A DNA stretch of 64,000 nucleotides from Mycoplasmopsis citelli. GTDB lineage: Bacteria; Bacillota_I; Bacilli_A; Mycoplasmatales; Metamycoplasmataceae. The stretch lies in contig NZ_LR215036.1 in NCBI RefSeq assembly GCF_900660645.1, positions 248,001-312,000 of the forward strand. The letters are read 5' to 3'. Shown here piece by piece: positions 35,401 through 49,800 of this stretch. Under the pieces are notes generated by a model that ran no database searches, had not been told where the DNA came from, and saw only the letters and a list, made by a program, of their open reading frames with translations. Position 1 is the stretch's first letter. Each line of letters starts with the position of its first letter. Made by a program: the position numbers and the translations under genes.

Positions 35401-38003
35401 AACCTTGCAACTAAATCATTGGCATTTTGAATTTCTTCATTTCCACGTTTAATTGAAGTATTTGTTTTAGAACCGGTATATTTAGCTGAATTTTTCTCTC
35501 CTATAATTTTCATTAAACGTTTTTTGTTTAATTCTAAATCATATAAATATGGAGTAATTTCAATTAATGAATTAGCTCTAATAAGTAAAATATCTGATTT
35601 TTGATCATTAGAGATATCCCTTGCTTGAGCTAATAAATCATTATATTGATTTAAAAGTGCTTGAGCTCCTGGAGAAGAAAAATCATTTTGATAATTAATA
35701 TCAATTTCACTTTTAAGTTGAGTAATTTTTTGTTGAATTAATACTCTAGCATCAGCTTCATTTAACTCTTTAAGAGCTTTTTGAAGCTTTTTATGGGCCG
35801 CTATGATTTGATCACTTTTGGCATCAGGGTTAGCAAAGAGAGAATTAAGTTCTAAACGAGCATTTTCTACTGAATTAATATATGGTTTTAAAATAAGCGA
35901 AGTAGGTCCATCTTGTTTTGTGTTAATTGTTGCTTGAGCTTGTTGATCTAAAAGTGATAAAGCACGAAAATCATTTCCAGTGTCAATTAAATTTTGCAAT
36001 TTTTTTGAAAGCTTTTCAATTTCTAAAGCAACTTTTTCATCACCATTTCCGGAATTAATCATTTCTCTAAGTTGATCAAGATCGTGTTTGTATTGATTAT
36101 ACAAATTGATTCGTTTTTGTTCTTTATCTGTAAAAACATGTGCATTATCATTATTTGAAAAGACAACATTTAAATAATTATCAGTAAACTCAGAAACATT
36201 TTCTGCCTTTGTTTGTTTATTAGCATTAATTAAATTTTGAAGTTTAATATCATAAGTTTTGATTTGATTGATAATTTGTGTTGATGGAATAGGGTTAAAA
36301 TCTTCAATCATAACTTTTGAAGAAGCATTTAATTTTTCAGCTTCATCAACAACAATGCTATTAATAGGATCATTTAAATTTGTAACTAAAACAATTTCTT
36401 GGTCCATTAAATTTATTAATTGTTTTAAATTAGTTTTTAAAATCTCTCTAAAAGATTCATTAAGCTTGTTTTTAACTGCATTTAAATATGCAGCAGAAAC
36501 AGAATTTGAATATGTTTGAATAACTTGATTGTTTAATTCTTTAAGTTGATTTTTAATATCATCACTAGTGAATTTTAAACCATTTATATCTAAAAGCTGT
36601 GCTTGAATTAATTTCAATTCATCATTTAAATATGCTAAGTTTTCAAGCTCATTATTTTCAACATTATAAAATTTGAATAACTCATTTGCAAGTTCTTTTG
36701 CCCTTAAGTTTTTATTAATAATTGCATCTATTTGCGATGATAGCAAAATTTCTTTAGTTGGAATGATAATGTTATTTTTTAATGCTTGGGCTGCGTTTTG
36801 TTGAATTTCATTAATGATTTGATTTGAAAATTTTAAAGCATAAAATTCACTAAAAAGATTTGATTTAGCACTAATTAGTGCTTTTTTGTCATTTATCAAT
36901 AGTACTTGAGCAATTAATTGGTTAATTAATTCTTTGTTAAATCTTAATTTAGAATCAAATTTATCAACATAAACATTTAAACCACTTACTACTTGCTTAA
37001 TTTCTGCAACAGTTTTTTGTGTATCAGAAATTTGTTCATAAAAAGTAACGACACTATTACGAATTTGATTTATATCACCTTTATTTAAAGCAATATTTAA
37101 ATTAATTTGAGTGGAATTAAGAAATTTTTTCACATTATCTTTTTCAACTTGGGTATATCCGGCATTATTTTCGTATGGTTTTATTAATTTTAAATATTGT
37201 TCTATTTCATTAATTTCACTTTGCGAACTATTTAGAATCTCTTCAAGTTTTGAGACTTCTTTATTGGTATCTTGAGAAGCAATTTCAACTTCATTTAACC
37301 GAATATTGCTGCTAATAATACGAGAATAAAGTGGAGTTAATGAACTTGAAACATCTTTTTTGAGTCCTTCAAAAGGAAGGGTATCAAGTTTAGTGGCGGT
37401 TCCTTCAAGAAGATTAATAAATGGGTTTAAAATCTCATTTTGAGATGCGACCAATTTTGTAATTTCAGAAGAAATGTTTCTTAAATATTCTTGTTTTTGT
37501 TCATTTGTAGAACTATAAAGAACATCAAAAAACTTAGTTGATTGATCTTTTTTAAGTTGAGTTAACTGATCCTTTAAATCAAGTTCTCTAATGCGACCTT
37601 CTTGATTAGAAAGAATTTTGTTTCAAAAAATCGACGGTTCTTTTTCTACAGTTTTAACTTTATCAAGATTATTAATATAAAAATCAAATGCACTTGCTTG
37701 AGCTTTGTCAAGGGCAATTAATTTCTGATTAAGCTTTGTATCTTTACTTTTTCAAATATTTTTAGCTTCATTATATGCTTGAATTATTTGGTTTTTTTGG
37801 TTTTCTGAAGCACTAATGTATGGAGAATAGAGTTTAAATAAATTTTCACCTTCAAGGAAGTTTCCGTATACAGTGGAACTATTTACTGCTTCATTTGAGT
37901 GAATTAGAAATAAAGTTGCACCCAAACCAGTGGCAGCAGGCACTGCTAATGCTGAACTTCAAATAAAGGTTTTTCTTAATTTTTTGTTTTTAATTTTAGT
38001 CAT
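29433..38003 (-). CDS. Giant F2-family surface protein, pair 2 (intact, 2,856 aa)
   Basis: One open frame from ATG 38003 (MTKIKNKKLRKTFIW, where W is TGA) to TAA at 29433-29435. The AGGAGG site 5 nt before the ATG is the strongest in the window and decides the start. The N-terminal span ends in GATLFLIHSNEAV as in pair 3, without a lipobox. Landmarks: LLAYEQDKI near residue 890, NPLEEVFADLFETIRY near 2,210, FKTLD near 2,450, DEAGWN near 2,485, terminal FWFKIR. The central 2,200 residues are helical, Asn/Gln/Lys-rich and very similar to pair 3 F2, so these two pairs are the closer relatives. It begins 13 bp after pair 2 F1. I do not recognise the family; the size, single N-terminal anchor and helical body suggest a long extracellular rod with a globular end. 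Confidence 0.87.
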
Positions 38004-38016
38004 AACTTCCTCCTAA

Positions 38017-41000
38017 TTAGTGTAATTTAAATTTAATATCAAATTTTCCATTTGAACCAATTGCTTGATAAAAATCAGCATCTCCAACTCCGCCTTTACC
38101 AGAGATATCATCTACTGATTCAACATATCGATCAGCACTTCATAAACTTGAACCATTTTGACCATTTTGGGCAGTTCGACTTAAATCTTTAAAAGTTAAT
38201 CCTTCTAAATCTCTAATTCTAATTTTGCTCATTACATACTCAAAAAATCTTTCATTTTGGAAGGTTGGTGAAGTGTTTCTTTTTCCTTCTCTAGTTCTTC
38301 TAAAGAAGAATACTCGTCTTAATACATCAGCACTTCCAAGTGAGATATTTTGCGGAGCTGACGTAGGATTTTTATCAAATCTATTTAAAATTTGTCATGA
38401 AATAACCATTAATGAAGTTCCATCGTTTGTATTATTTTTAAAGACCGGAATTCCAATAACTATTGGTAAAAACAACAAATTTTTGCCCGAGTCTTTATTA
38501 GCATCATATTGATATTGATAAGTATCTGCTCAATGATATTGATTTTGGTGAAATGTCCCGATAAGACCTTGAGAATAACTTGTTTGATTTTGATATTGAA
38601 TTCCAGTATCTGAAGCAAAATTTGGATTTAAAGTTTTTCAGAAAATTTGTCTTCCAACTTGTTGATATCCTTTGTATAAACCAGTTAATTGTACTTTTAC
38701 TCTAAAATCTGGAGAAGAATTAGTAGTTCCTGATAAAGGGGCGTTAATATCTTCAGTGATATCCTCGGTATAAAAATATGTATTATCTGAAATTGATTTT
38801 AATAATGAGTATTTATTAAATGAACTTAATAATCTTGAAGGGGCTTGCAAGTTATTTCATCCAGCTTCTTCGGCAGTAAAAAGAGTTTCATTTAAATGAT
38901 CAACATCTTGAATGTTTTCTTTATGAATAATAAATTCATCTAAAGTTTTAAAGGAAATTCCAACATTTTCAAATTTAATCCCAAAGTTATTTACCGTTCC
39001 AAAAGCACTAGCATTATTATTTAATGAAGTTGGTTTGTTAAATCTGAAATATAAATTCACAAATCCACGTTTTATAGATGGATCAGCAGTTAAACGAGAT
39101 ACTACATATTGAGCATTAGCTACAGTTGATTTATAAACAAAAACTTCAATATTATCTGTATTAAATAAAGTTCCATTTCCTTTTAAAATGTTAAATTTGT
39201 CAAATAAATTTCCAATTGAATTTGCAAGATTACTATTAAATTGTGAATTAAGTTTTTTGGCTTTAAAAGTTGTTCCATCAATATTTAAATTCTCTTCAGG
39301 TATATTTACATTATTAAGTTCATTGGCAAAATTTTCAAGTGAAGTAGAATCTTTAGCACTAATATTTTCATAATTTAAAATACCTTGAGAACTTTTGCTT
39401 AATCAATCAAAAAATAATGTGTAATTATTTTGATCATTCATTCAATCAAAAAGTTGTAATGCAGTTCCAAATCCTCTAGTTAAAGTACTATAAATGTCAA
39501 AATCACTAGCTGATTTTTGTAAGTTATTAAGTGCTTGCTCAGTTTCTAATGAAGGATTGGCAATTTTTTCATATTCGCTTTTAACAGCACTAAATTTATC
39601 ATTTTGACCGCTTATAGCAAGTTGAGAAGTATCAGCAATGTATTTTAAGATGTTATTAACGCTTGCTCTTCCATCAAACCCTGTGACACCTTCAATAAAT
39701 TTATGCAAAACATTTTGCAAAGTATTAACGTCATTTTGAGTATTTCCAAAAACTAAATTATCTAAATTAGCTTTTGCTTTTGCAAGAGCAACAACTATGT
39801 CTTTATACTTATTAAAGTAATTAGTTCTTGCAGTTGTAATATTAGCATTATTAGAACTTGCAAAAGAAGTATTTGAATCATCAGCTTCAGTTCGAATATC
39901 ACTTTGAGCATTAGTTGCTAATGATCCAATATCAGTTAAGTATGCATTAATTTTACTTGTTAAATCATTATTTTCTAAATTAGCAGTTTTTAAAGCAAAA
40001 CGAACATTGTGATTATTGGAACTATCTTGCAATTCTTCTTTAATACGATCAAGATTACTTATTGCAAGTAAAATTGAAGGAATTGATTTAATTGAAATTA
40101 AATTTTGATAATAACTGGCAAGTTCGGTTGCGACATTTTCAAGAGTTTCAATAACATCATTACTTTGGTTTGTTATTCAACTTTTAATATCACTTTGAGA
40201 TTGTGATGCTCTTTGAGCGTAATTTTGAGCATTAGTATGTAAAGTATCAACTGCATTAGGGTTAGCTGCGTTATTAAAATTGTTTAAATCATTTTGAGTT
40301 ATTCCAGTGACTTCTAAAATAAATTCTTTAGTTGCTCCATTAGTATTTTGAGCATTTAAAAAATCATAAAATTGGTTAAATTTCTCTTTAAATGAGTTAT
40401 AGCGATTAGCTTCTCATTGAAATAATGCTACTCTTTGATCTAAATATTTATCTTTTGCACTCGCTAATTGTGTATTGAAGTTTTCAAGTTTTGCTGCAGT
40501 AGAAATATCAATACTTTTAATTGGATCAATTGCTATAGTTTCATAATCTTGTAACTTAGGAGTGTTATTTGGGTTTGGGAAATGGTTATTTAAAAATTTA
40601 TCTAAATCTAAATGAAGCATGTATGTAGATTTTGCTTTTTCTCGTTCAGCTCGTAAAATATTATCTAATATTCCATTGTTTGAATTATAAAGTTCTGAAG
40701 CAAGTTGCAATTTTTGGGTTTCATTGTGAGTTGAATTCTCTAATGCAACATTAGCTTCAGTAATTTTAGTCTCTAGTTGAGTATATAAATCTTTAATATT
40801 TTGTGGTTCATAATCGGCATTGGTTGCTAAATGAGTTTTATATGTATTTAAATACTCATTTGCTTTAAAAATATTTTGTTGAAGTAATTTTGAATTGCTA
40901 AAAGCAATAGCATAAGAACTATTTGATGAACCAGTAAGATATTTTTCAGCTAAATTGTCATAATTATCTTTGGTTTCTAATGTTGGATCATTATCTAATT

Positions 41001-44000
41001 CAGTAAAAGGTGAATTAATAATATTGCTTAGCGGAGTTTTTGCTTGGGCAGTTAAATAATCATTACTTCCAGGGGTGGTATTAAAATCGTTTAATTGATT
41101 TTGAAGCTTCGCTACTTCTAAAGCTAAGTTTAAACGTGCAATATATGTGTCTATAAGTAATGCATTTTGATCTAAAAGATTTCCATCTTTTTGGGTAAAA
41201 TAATATCCCTCACCAGTGGTTATAGCATTTTGGAGTTTAGTTTTAGAAGCAGTTAATTTGTCATTATTTTGAATTGCTTGAGACTGGCTTGTTAGTTGGG
41301 TTATTTTTTCATTTGCATCAGCTACTAAATTAGCAATGTTTTTGTATTTTTCAAAAAAGACATCAAATTCAATAACATTTTGAAGGGCATTTTCAATAGT
41401 TGCTTTATTGTTAGCGTTTTGAATTGTAGTTGCTTGAGCATGGAAAAAATCATCAGCTTTAGCTTTTAAAGTATTATATTTGACTTGAATATTTGAAGTA
41501 TTTGGATCTTTAAGTTGATCTACTTCTTTAGTTTTAATTCCTTGATCATTAGCATTATCTTTGTAAAGAGTATCTAAAGCATTTTTACGGGCTATGTATA
41601 AATTATGAGCATTTTCAAATTCACTATTTAAATTTGGAATAAGTGTATTTTCAATATCAGTAGCACTTTTATTATTATCAGGAATGCTTTTTAAAATTGC
41701 ATCAGCAAGTAATTTTGCATCTTGATCAAATCCATAATTAGCTGTTGAAGTATTTTTATAAGCAAAATTATTGTAAGCACTATCTCCAAGCACTTGTGCT
41801 TGAGTATTGAGTTTATCTTTTTGTAAAGTAATTAATTTGGCAAGTGAATTAATTGTATTTTCTACACTAAAGATTTGAGCTTGAGTAACTGGAGTTACAT
41901 CTAACATAGTCATTAGATGATCATAATATCCTTGCATTTTGGTTAATCCATCTTGTGGAGTTCCTTGATTTCCAGTACCTTCAGCATAGTGCATTGGAAT
42001 TTTGGCTTTTTCACTTTGAATTAAATTCGATACTTGAACAAACTTATTAAATAAAGCGATTTTTGTTTCTAAATCTTGTTCCTTAGCAATTAAATTATTA
42101 GAATCAAGACTTAAATAATCACCTTGATAAGCAGTATATACTGCTGATATTGAATTAAGAATTGATTGTTTTCCTGCTGAATTTGCTGATGTATTATTGT
42201 TATTATTAACTAAATTTTGTGCTTCACTAGTTTTAATTGCAAGATTTTTAAGACTTTCTTCTTTGAATTGAATTTGACTAAAATCATTATCAATAGCAAT
42301 TAGCTCATTTTTTTGTTGAACTGCATTAACACGATTTAAAAATTCGTTCAATTTTGCATCAATTTGAGTTTTTAAATTTGTATCAATGTGATTATTGTTG
42401 TTATTTAATGCATCTAACTTAGCATCGATTGCATTTTTATAAGTGTTAATTTTTTGAATTTCACTTGCTTTGGCATCTTCAATAGAAACATTATCAAAAT
42501 ACACATCTCTAAGTTCATTTCTAAAAGTAATAATACTTTCAGGAGTGTTGCTATACAAAGTGTTTACATCAGCATTGACATAATTATTTGATTGGTTTAA
42601 TTTAGCAAATAAAGTGTTATTTGGACGTTGAGCATTTAAAACTACAAAGTTTTTTTGATTTGGGTCGCTTTTTGAATTGTTATCAAAATAATCAAAAATA
42701 ACTTTAAGTTGCGAAATTACCGAATTTAAAGCAGAAATCTTTTGGTAATCAAGTTTAATTTTTGTTAAATCATTAATATTAGAATAATTATTAACTGTGT
42801 TTTTAAGAGCATTATTTCATGTTAAAATTGCCCTTTTTCAAGGATTACTATAAGTTGTATTGATATTATTTGAATAATTATCAAAAAGATTGAGTTTATC
42901 GTTTAACTCAGCAGAAACATTAACAAATCCATCTTTAGTATAAGCAAGTGGAAGTTCATCAAGTTTAGCTAAAAGCTGCTCAGTAGTTGTGGTTTTTTTA
43001 CCATTATTATCAATTGCATCTTTTAAAGTGTCAAATTGACTAAGAACTTCATTGGTATGAGTAATATTAGCAATTCCATCGGCATTTTTGCGTTGATCAT
43101 ATTGATTTTTTAATTGCTCCTTAAGAGCAAGAGCATCATCTCATTGTTTTTGAATTGCGTCTCGGATTGTAATTTCTTTTTTAGTATAAAAATCAATTTC
43201 ATCACGTAAGGATGCAAGATTGACATTTGTTGAATAAAATTGTGCTAATTGAGTTTTATAATCAGCTACTTGAGTATCGAAACTTCTAATTGCATCATCA
43301 AAAATAACATGATTACGTTGAGTTTGCCCATAAACTGCTTCAAGGGTTTTGATATTGTTTTCAGCTTCAATACGAGTTTGTGTTTTTGAAACTTCAGCAG
43401 TTAAAATTCGAATTTTAAAATCAATAACACTAATACTATCATTAAAATGAATCAGTGAATTTGTTGGTTGATTGGATGTACCATTGCTTGGAATGTTATT
43501 AATTGATTTCACTAATTTTTCATAAGCAATTGGATTGATGCTTTGAGTTACATTTTGTAATTTATCAGCACTACTTTTAAGTGCTTTGGCTAATTTTAAA
43601 TAGTTTTTAATGTTATTTTCAAGATCATCTACTTGAGCTTGGGTTTTATTTTGATTATTAATTAAAGTTTGAGTTTGAGTATTAATGGTTTCAAGAGAAT
43701 TATTAATATCTACATATGGTGTTAGATTTGCGTTTGCTCCAGTAATTTTATTATTAAGAATTTCTTGATTGGTTTTTTGCAATAAAGCTACTGAAATATC
43801 CAAAGATAACCTTTGACTTTGGTTTTCGAGATCGTTTACTTTATTTGAAATTTCATTTTTATCAAAATCAGGATTAAATAAAGTTTCAATGTATGCATCG
43901 ATTTGTTCTGTTAATGATTTTGCACTGTCAAATTGACTTTGAGGTTTAAATGTTGCGTAATCTTTATTTTCAGTATCACTAATTAAAGTTTTTAAACTGT

Positions 44001-46482
44001 TATTTTTAACCTCTAAATCTTTAGCCGAAAGCAATGCGTCCATTAATTGAGCAATTTTGTTATTAATTTGTTCTCTTTGTTCATTTGTTAAATTCGAAGA
44101 AGCAAGCTGTTGTTGATATTCAGAAAGTTTGTTTAAAATTTTCTTTTGCATTGGCGTTGGAGCGCCTCCAAGCGAATAAGGAGCAAAAATATCATTAATA
44201 GTTTTGAAATTATCATTAAGTCCTGTACCACTTTGATACTGTGCTTGTTTATCCTTATAATCTTTTGTTGCTTGATTAATTTGGTCTATAAGTTCTTTAA
44301 CATTATTACTATTTGCTGCATCATTTAGTGCTTCAACAACATTATTTTGAAGTTGTTTAATTTTTAAAGCTTCTTTTTCCAAAAATGCTGTTTCAGCACT
44401 TTTTCCTTGTGATGATGCAAGCGCTTTATCTGCTAGCAATACAGATTCTTCAAGCTCTTTAAAAGCATCTCCATTTTTTAATAAATGCTCTAGTTTTTGC
44501 TGAAGTTCTTTAAATTTATCATCTTTTTCTTTAGAAGATAAATTAGGATTTGAAGCAGTAATTTCTGCTTGTTTTTTTAGTTCTTTGGCAATATCAAATA
44601 ATTTTGCTCCAAAAGGTGAATCGATATTTCCTTGAGCATCTTTTCCAAAAATATTAAATAATCGATCTTTAGTATCACTATATTTATCTAAAGTTTTTTG
44701 TAATTCTTCACTGATGTTAGCTTTTTGAAGTTCTTCACGATATTGAGCAATTAAAAGTTGCATTTCATCACGAATTGCAGTTGAATTTTCCGGAATAAGC
44801 TTAATAGCTTTAGAATTTAAAAAAGTTAGTTTATCTTTAATTTTTTGATCTACTTTAATTTCAGTATCTAAGATTGAAGTTGAACGTTTATATCAGTTTT
44901 GAAGTTCTAAACGATTAATTTCTCTAAGTTGGTTGCTTTGGGTTTGTAAAGATTCATTAAGTTGCTTTAATGAAGCATTACCACTTAAAAGCGAATCAAT
45001 TTCAGAAGACATTAGTGCTAAAAGAGTTTTATTAACACCTAAACCTTTTTCTAAAGATACTAAAATCTGATCATTTAGCTTTTTAAGTGCGTTTTTAAAG
45101 ACATTTCCTAATAAAACATTATCGTATATATTGTTATTTAAAGTGTTAAGTCTTTGTAAATATTCGCTAATATTGTCAAAATTCGATTCTACAATAACAT
45201 CCAATTGATCTAAAAAACTTTTAGCATCATCTGAGCTAAGACTTTTTTGTGATAAATGTTCGCTAATTTGATCTTTAATAGAACTACTTAGATTTTGAAT
45301 GTTTTTAATGGTACTAGTTAAGTTATTTGCTTGAGATATGCTATTTAAAAGATTGCTTTGAGTGTCTTGTGGATTTTCTTGGATTCTTTGAATTTGTTTT
45401 GAGACTAATTTTTGAAACTTCGAATCTTTAACGGTGTTTATTAAATTATTTAATTCTTCAGATAGAATTTGAATTAATTTATTATTTTCAGGTGTTTGTG
45501 AAATTAAAGTTTTAAGTTGGTTATTAACTAAATCATTTAAATAAGTGATTTCTTCAGCTTTGGTAATAGCTAAAGTTGGAGTAGGATTTAATGCAGTATT
45601 TTTATAATCATCAATTCGTTGCAAAAATGTATTTTTTAAATTATTATTAACATTTAAAACATTAATTTCCTTTCTTACACGAATAATATTTTCTAAAAAA
45701 TTATTTAGAAATTGATTTTCTTCAGTTTTGTTTTTTGAAAGTTTATCAATCATTTGATCATAAACTTTTTCATATTCTACTAATAAATCACGTGAATATT
45801 GTGGTTTTGCCAATAAAGATAAAATTTGGTCAATAGTTGAAAGTATAACGCTTTTTTCTTGAGTGCTAAAAAGAGTCTTGCTATTTTTAACAAGCTGTTC
45901 ATGATTGGTTCAAATTTTAGTCTCGAGACCAAGTGAAAATTCATTTTGTCGCTCAATTAGTGGATCAACAACTTTATAAAAATTCTTTAGTGCTTCTTGC
46001 TTATTTTGTGAAGAAGAAGAAGAAAGTGTACTAAGAACTTTGTCCTTAGCACTTTTAATAATATTTTGAAAATCATCATCTTTTACTAATGAATAATAAT
46101 CATTAATAAGATTTTTTTCTTCTTCGGGGTCTTTAGCAACATTAAGCAGTGCCTTAGGCGTAGAGTGCCTTAGTTTATTTCTTTGCTGAAGCATTAATCC
46201 AATACTTGAATCTTCATTTGAAAGTAATTGATTAGCAAAATCAACTTCCACAGAAAGTTTTTTGATTTGATCATTTTGTAACTGTTCTTGTGAAAGTTTC
46301 TTTAATGCATCTTGGATTTTAATAACTTGTTTTTGAAGTTCCAAAAACTGATATGTTTGCTCACGTGGAACTGAATAAGAATTATGTAACGATAACAACA
46401 CTCCTACAGACACAAGTGCTGCAGCAGCGGTTACACCACTACCAATCCCTAATGCAGAGATTGCTTTTTTTGGATTTTTCAT
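38017..46482 (-). CDS. Giant F1-family surface protein, pair 2 (intact, 2,821 aa; switch ON)
   Basis: One open frame from ATG 46482 (MKNPKKAISALG) to TAA at 38017-38019. GAGGGG lies 5 nt before this ATG; the in-frame TTG at 46494 overlaps that site and is rejected. Basic N-terminus, hydrophobic span (about residues 9-31) ending in LLSLHNSYSVPREQ, no lipobox Cys. The switch region (one 16-bp unit) reads HSTPKALLNV near residue 105 and is in frame. Landmarks: NREINRLE near 525, FAPYSLGGAPT near 770, DFKIRI near 1,030, FKTLDEF near 2,510, EEAGWN near 2,540, terminal GKFDIKFKLH. The body is helical with many Asn/Gln/Lys. Expected to be anchored in the membrane and exposed. It is the only F1 gene with an intact copy of the repeat in the ON configuration. 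Function unknown. Confidence 0.87.
46149..46173 (-). repeat. 16-bp switch repeat, one full unit plus core (pair 2 F1, ON)
   Basis: CTAAGGCAC-TCTACGC-CTAAGGCAC on the coding strand, encoding LRHSTPKA in frame. Half of the 25 bp are G or C, far above the surrounding sequence. Confidence 0.95.
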
Positions 46483-46494
46483 AATACCCCTCAA

Positions 46495-46855
46495 AATTAT
46501 CTATATATTTAAATTAAGCATTTTAAATAAATGCTTAAAAATAAAAAACAATATTATTAATTAAATAATACTAAATTTATTCATTTTAAGCACAAATTAA
46601 CCATAAATGATATAAAAAAGTAATATTTTTAAGAAATTAATTGAAAACATTTTCATATATTTTAAAGTTACGCATCATTATTTATATTATGATTTTTGCT
46701 AATCTTTTTTAAATAAAGGTATTTTAAAAACCATAAAAATTTTAAACAATGATAAGTAATAATTTTACTATTAAATTATAATGAGCTATTTTATCCACAT
46801 TTTTAGAGCGAATAAAAAAATACAGGAAATTAAATTTTCCTGTATTTGAAAATTA
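46495..46855. other. Intergenic region between pair 1 and pair 2, with conserved blocks
   Basis: No gene. It contains a 10-bp hairpin TTAAGCATTT/AAATGCTTAA (46514-46538) in the presumed F1 leader; an AT-rich promoter area with TAGTATTAT; the TATGG-AATTT motif (46594-46605, minus strand); the post-F2 block (46783-46806); and the pair 1 terminator. The order of blocks is the same as before pair 3 F1. Confidence 0.5.
46818..46847 (-). terminator. Hairpin terminator after pair 1 F2
   Basis: Stem AAATACAGGAAA/TTTCCTGTATTT (12 bp) with a 6-base loop and a T-run on the minus strand, 8 bp after the F2 stop codon. Confidence 0.8.
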
Positions 46856-49800
46856 TTATCTAATTTTAAATCAGAATTTATTTATCGAAGCAGCATATAG
46901 AGGTTGTTTTGCTGATTCTTTAAATAAATGAGTTCCAGAATTGCCTTTGAAATCTTCTGAAACAACTGGTTTTAGTTCAGCTGTTTCTGGTTTTCATCCG
47001 TCCTTTCTTCAAACTGTTTGTTGTCCTCCGTTTATTGGTCAAATCGGAAATGTATTAATTGCATTACTTGCACTACCTGGCAGTTTATATCCATTATACG
47101 TAAAAACATTAGTAAAAATATTGCTATTAATACTTGAAGCGATTGAAAATAGTTTAGATAATTCTAAAGGTTCTGGATTATAATGAGTATTTTTTGTATA
47201 TTTTTCAGACAATTGATTTAAAAAATCTAATTCATCAGTTTTAAAATTATTTTCATTGTCTTTTGACAATGCTTTTATTTTGTTTGCCATTTGATTTTTG
47301 TTAGGTATATAAACAGAATTTTCTAATCAAGAATTGTAAAAATAAACTTTTCTTTTTTGAGGTTCATAATCAATATTAAATTGATATAAATTAGCATTTA
47401 ATGCTGTTGGATTTAAATCATTTGTAATCTCATAAGGTTTTTTGTTTTGTGAATTTCCATAACTGTAGTATTTATCACCAGCAATTCTACTATCATATGC
47501 TTGAGGCTTGAAATTTCCTGCTTCACTTCCAGAAGGTGGTGTCCCTATTATATATCCACCGGATAATTGTAAAAATGCAAATCCTTTTTCTTCGTCAATT
47601 CTAAAAATTCTTAAATATTCTGCATTTTTCGGTGACATAAGTGAAATATTAAATGTGATAGAAATTGAATCTTGATTTTGGAAATCAAATTCAAAGTTAT
47701 TAAATTTGCTTCTATTTTCTCCATTTAAATATGCACTAAGACGACCGTTAATATAATTCATATTTTCAGTATTTGTTTTTACATTATTTAAAAATTTTAC
47801 ATTCGCAGTTTGGATTCCATTTTTTATTTCTGAATTTGATTCATCAAAATTAAAAATGGCTTTTTTCATTTTGCTATAAACTTTATTAATAACTTGATTT
47901 TTTAGTTGTTCACCGTTACTTCCATTTGATTGAGGGATGTTTCACCCTAATTCATCAACATCAGCAACCTCATATTTCGCTTTATATCCTGATTCGCCTT
48001 TTTCGTTAACAAAAATACTTGAATTTCCATCAGGAATTCGAATTGTATCTAATGTTTTAAAAGTCATTACAATATCTCTTTCAATTTGAATCTTATCGAT
48101 ATTTTGATTTTTCGATTCATATGAGTATACAACTTTAGCTTTAAGAGATTGACGATCAACTTCTTCTTGTATTGAATCTACGTTTTCAAACCAACCATTT
48201 TCATTATATTTTTTAATATACACCTTAAAATTAACTGAAGAAAACATAGATTTTGGTTCATCGGTATCAACAACATCTTTTTTAGTAAAAGCAAATTCTT
48301 TAAACATATTTAAAAATTCAATATTATTAGTTATTTCAAATAAATTATTATCTAACTTTGTGAATTCTTCAAATTTAGTACTAAACTTTTTACGGGTAAT
48401 TTCATCCTTAGCAATAACAACTTTGTATTTTTTATCAAATTTTTGGTCAATATAATTGACAATCGGAGAAAGTGGGTTTTCTTTTTTAGGATCTTCATCA
48501 AGTTGTTTAAATAATAATTCTTTATTTTCTTCTTGCTTAATTCAGTCTTTATACGATGTTAATTGAGTTAAAAAATTAAATAGATAATTATCGAAATTAC
48601 TACTTTTGTTTAAATTTGAAAAATCAATACTATTATCTGCATTTAATTTATCAATTTGTGTTAAAAATACTTGTTTGTAGTTTTCAAATTCCCTTTTAAG
48701 TTCATCAGTGTAACTCGAAGAAGTTGAATATCTAACATTTTGATAAAGATCTGCAAAAATTTCTTCAAGAGGGTTTTTATTAAGGGCATCAGTCATTGTT
48801 TCTTTGATATTTTCGATAAATTTGAGAAAATCTTTATTCAAAGAATTAATTAAAAGAGCGAAGTTAGCAATCGAGTAAGAATCTTGTTTATTTTCGATTG
48901 ATGGATATAATCGTTCAAGTCTTTTAACTTGATCTTTAAATTTATTAAATTGAATTTCTAATTTTTCAACTTCGTTATATTGATAAAAATTAATTGTTTT
49001 TCCAGTAAGACTATTACTTAGTTCATCAAATTTTTTTACAAATTTAACATAAAATCCTGGTTGACTCCCTGATGATGAAGAACTTTGAGAAGAATTAATT
49101 TTTTCTTTGAAAGCTTCTTTAACTTTTTTTAAAAATTCGTCAATAATTTTATCTTTATCTTGTTCAATTACTGAAATAAGCAAATTAATTTTAGTAATGT
49201 AGTTTTTAGTGCTGTTAAAATCAATGTCTAAAGCATTATCAATTAAATTTTTAAACCTTAAAATTGGGACATATTTTTGATAATTTATATTTGCACCTGA
49301 TCTAACTTCTACTTTTGTGGGAGCAAAGTTGTTAAAATAATCTAAAATCGTAGTTTTAATAGTTTGAACTTTATTTTTAGCTTTTTCGTATAAGTTAAAA
49401 ATTTGATCTTCAAAAGCTTTTTTAGCATTTTTTAAAGAAAGATTGATTTCTGAATACGAAAGTGAATCCTTATTAGTAATAGAATCTTTAAGATTTTTGA
49501 TTCCATTTGAAATAAAATTATTTACATATCCATTATTATTTTTAGAAGAATTAAAAATATTAGCATTTTTATCAATATAACTTTTAACTTGATTATTATC
49601 ATTATATTGCTCTAAAAGCTGGTCTTTTTTAGCTTGGACTAAATCACTAATATTTCTATTAATTGTGCGTAAAAGTTTAACTTTACTTTCTTCGTCATTA
49701 CTTGAATTAGTTAGTAATTTATCAACATCATTTTCTGAATTTAAAATTTTTTCAAGCTCTAAAAATTTGCTTTTGACTTTTAAACTGTCCAAAGAATCAT

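Noticed and set aside
46482-46494. TTG at 46494 as the start of pair 2 F1.
   Set aside because: It overlaps the GAGGGG ribosome site that is correctly spaced for ATG 46482, and the other F1 proteins start at the equivalent of 46482.
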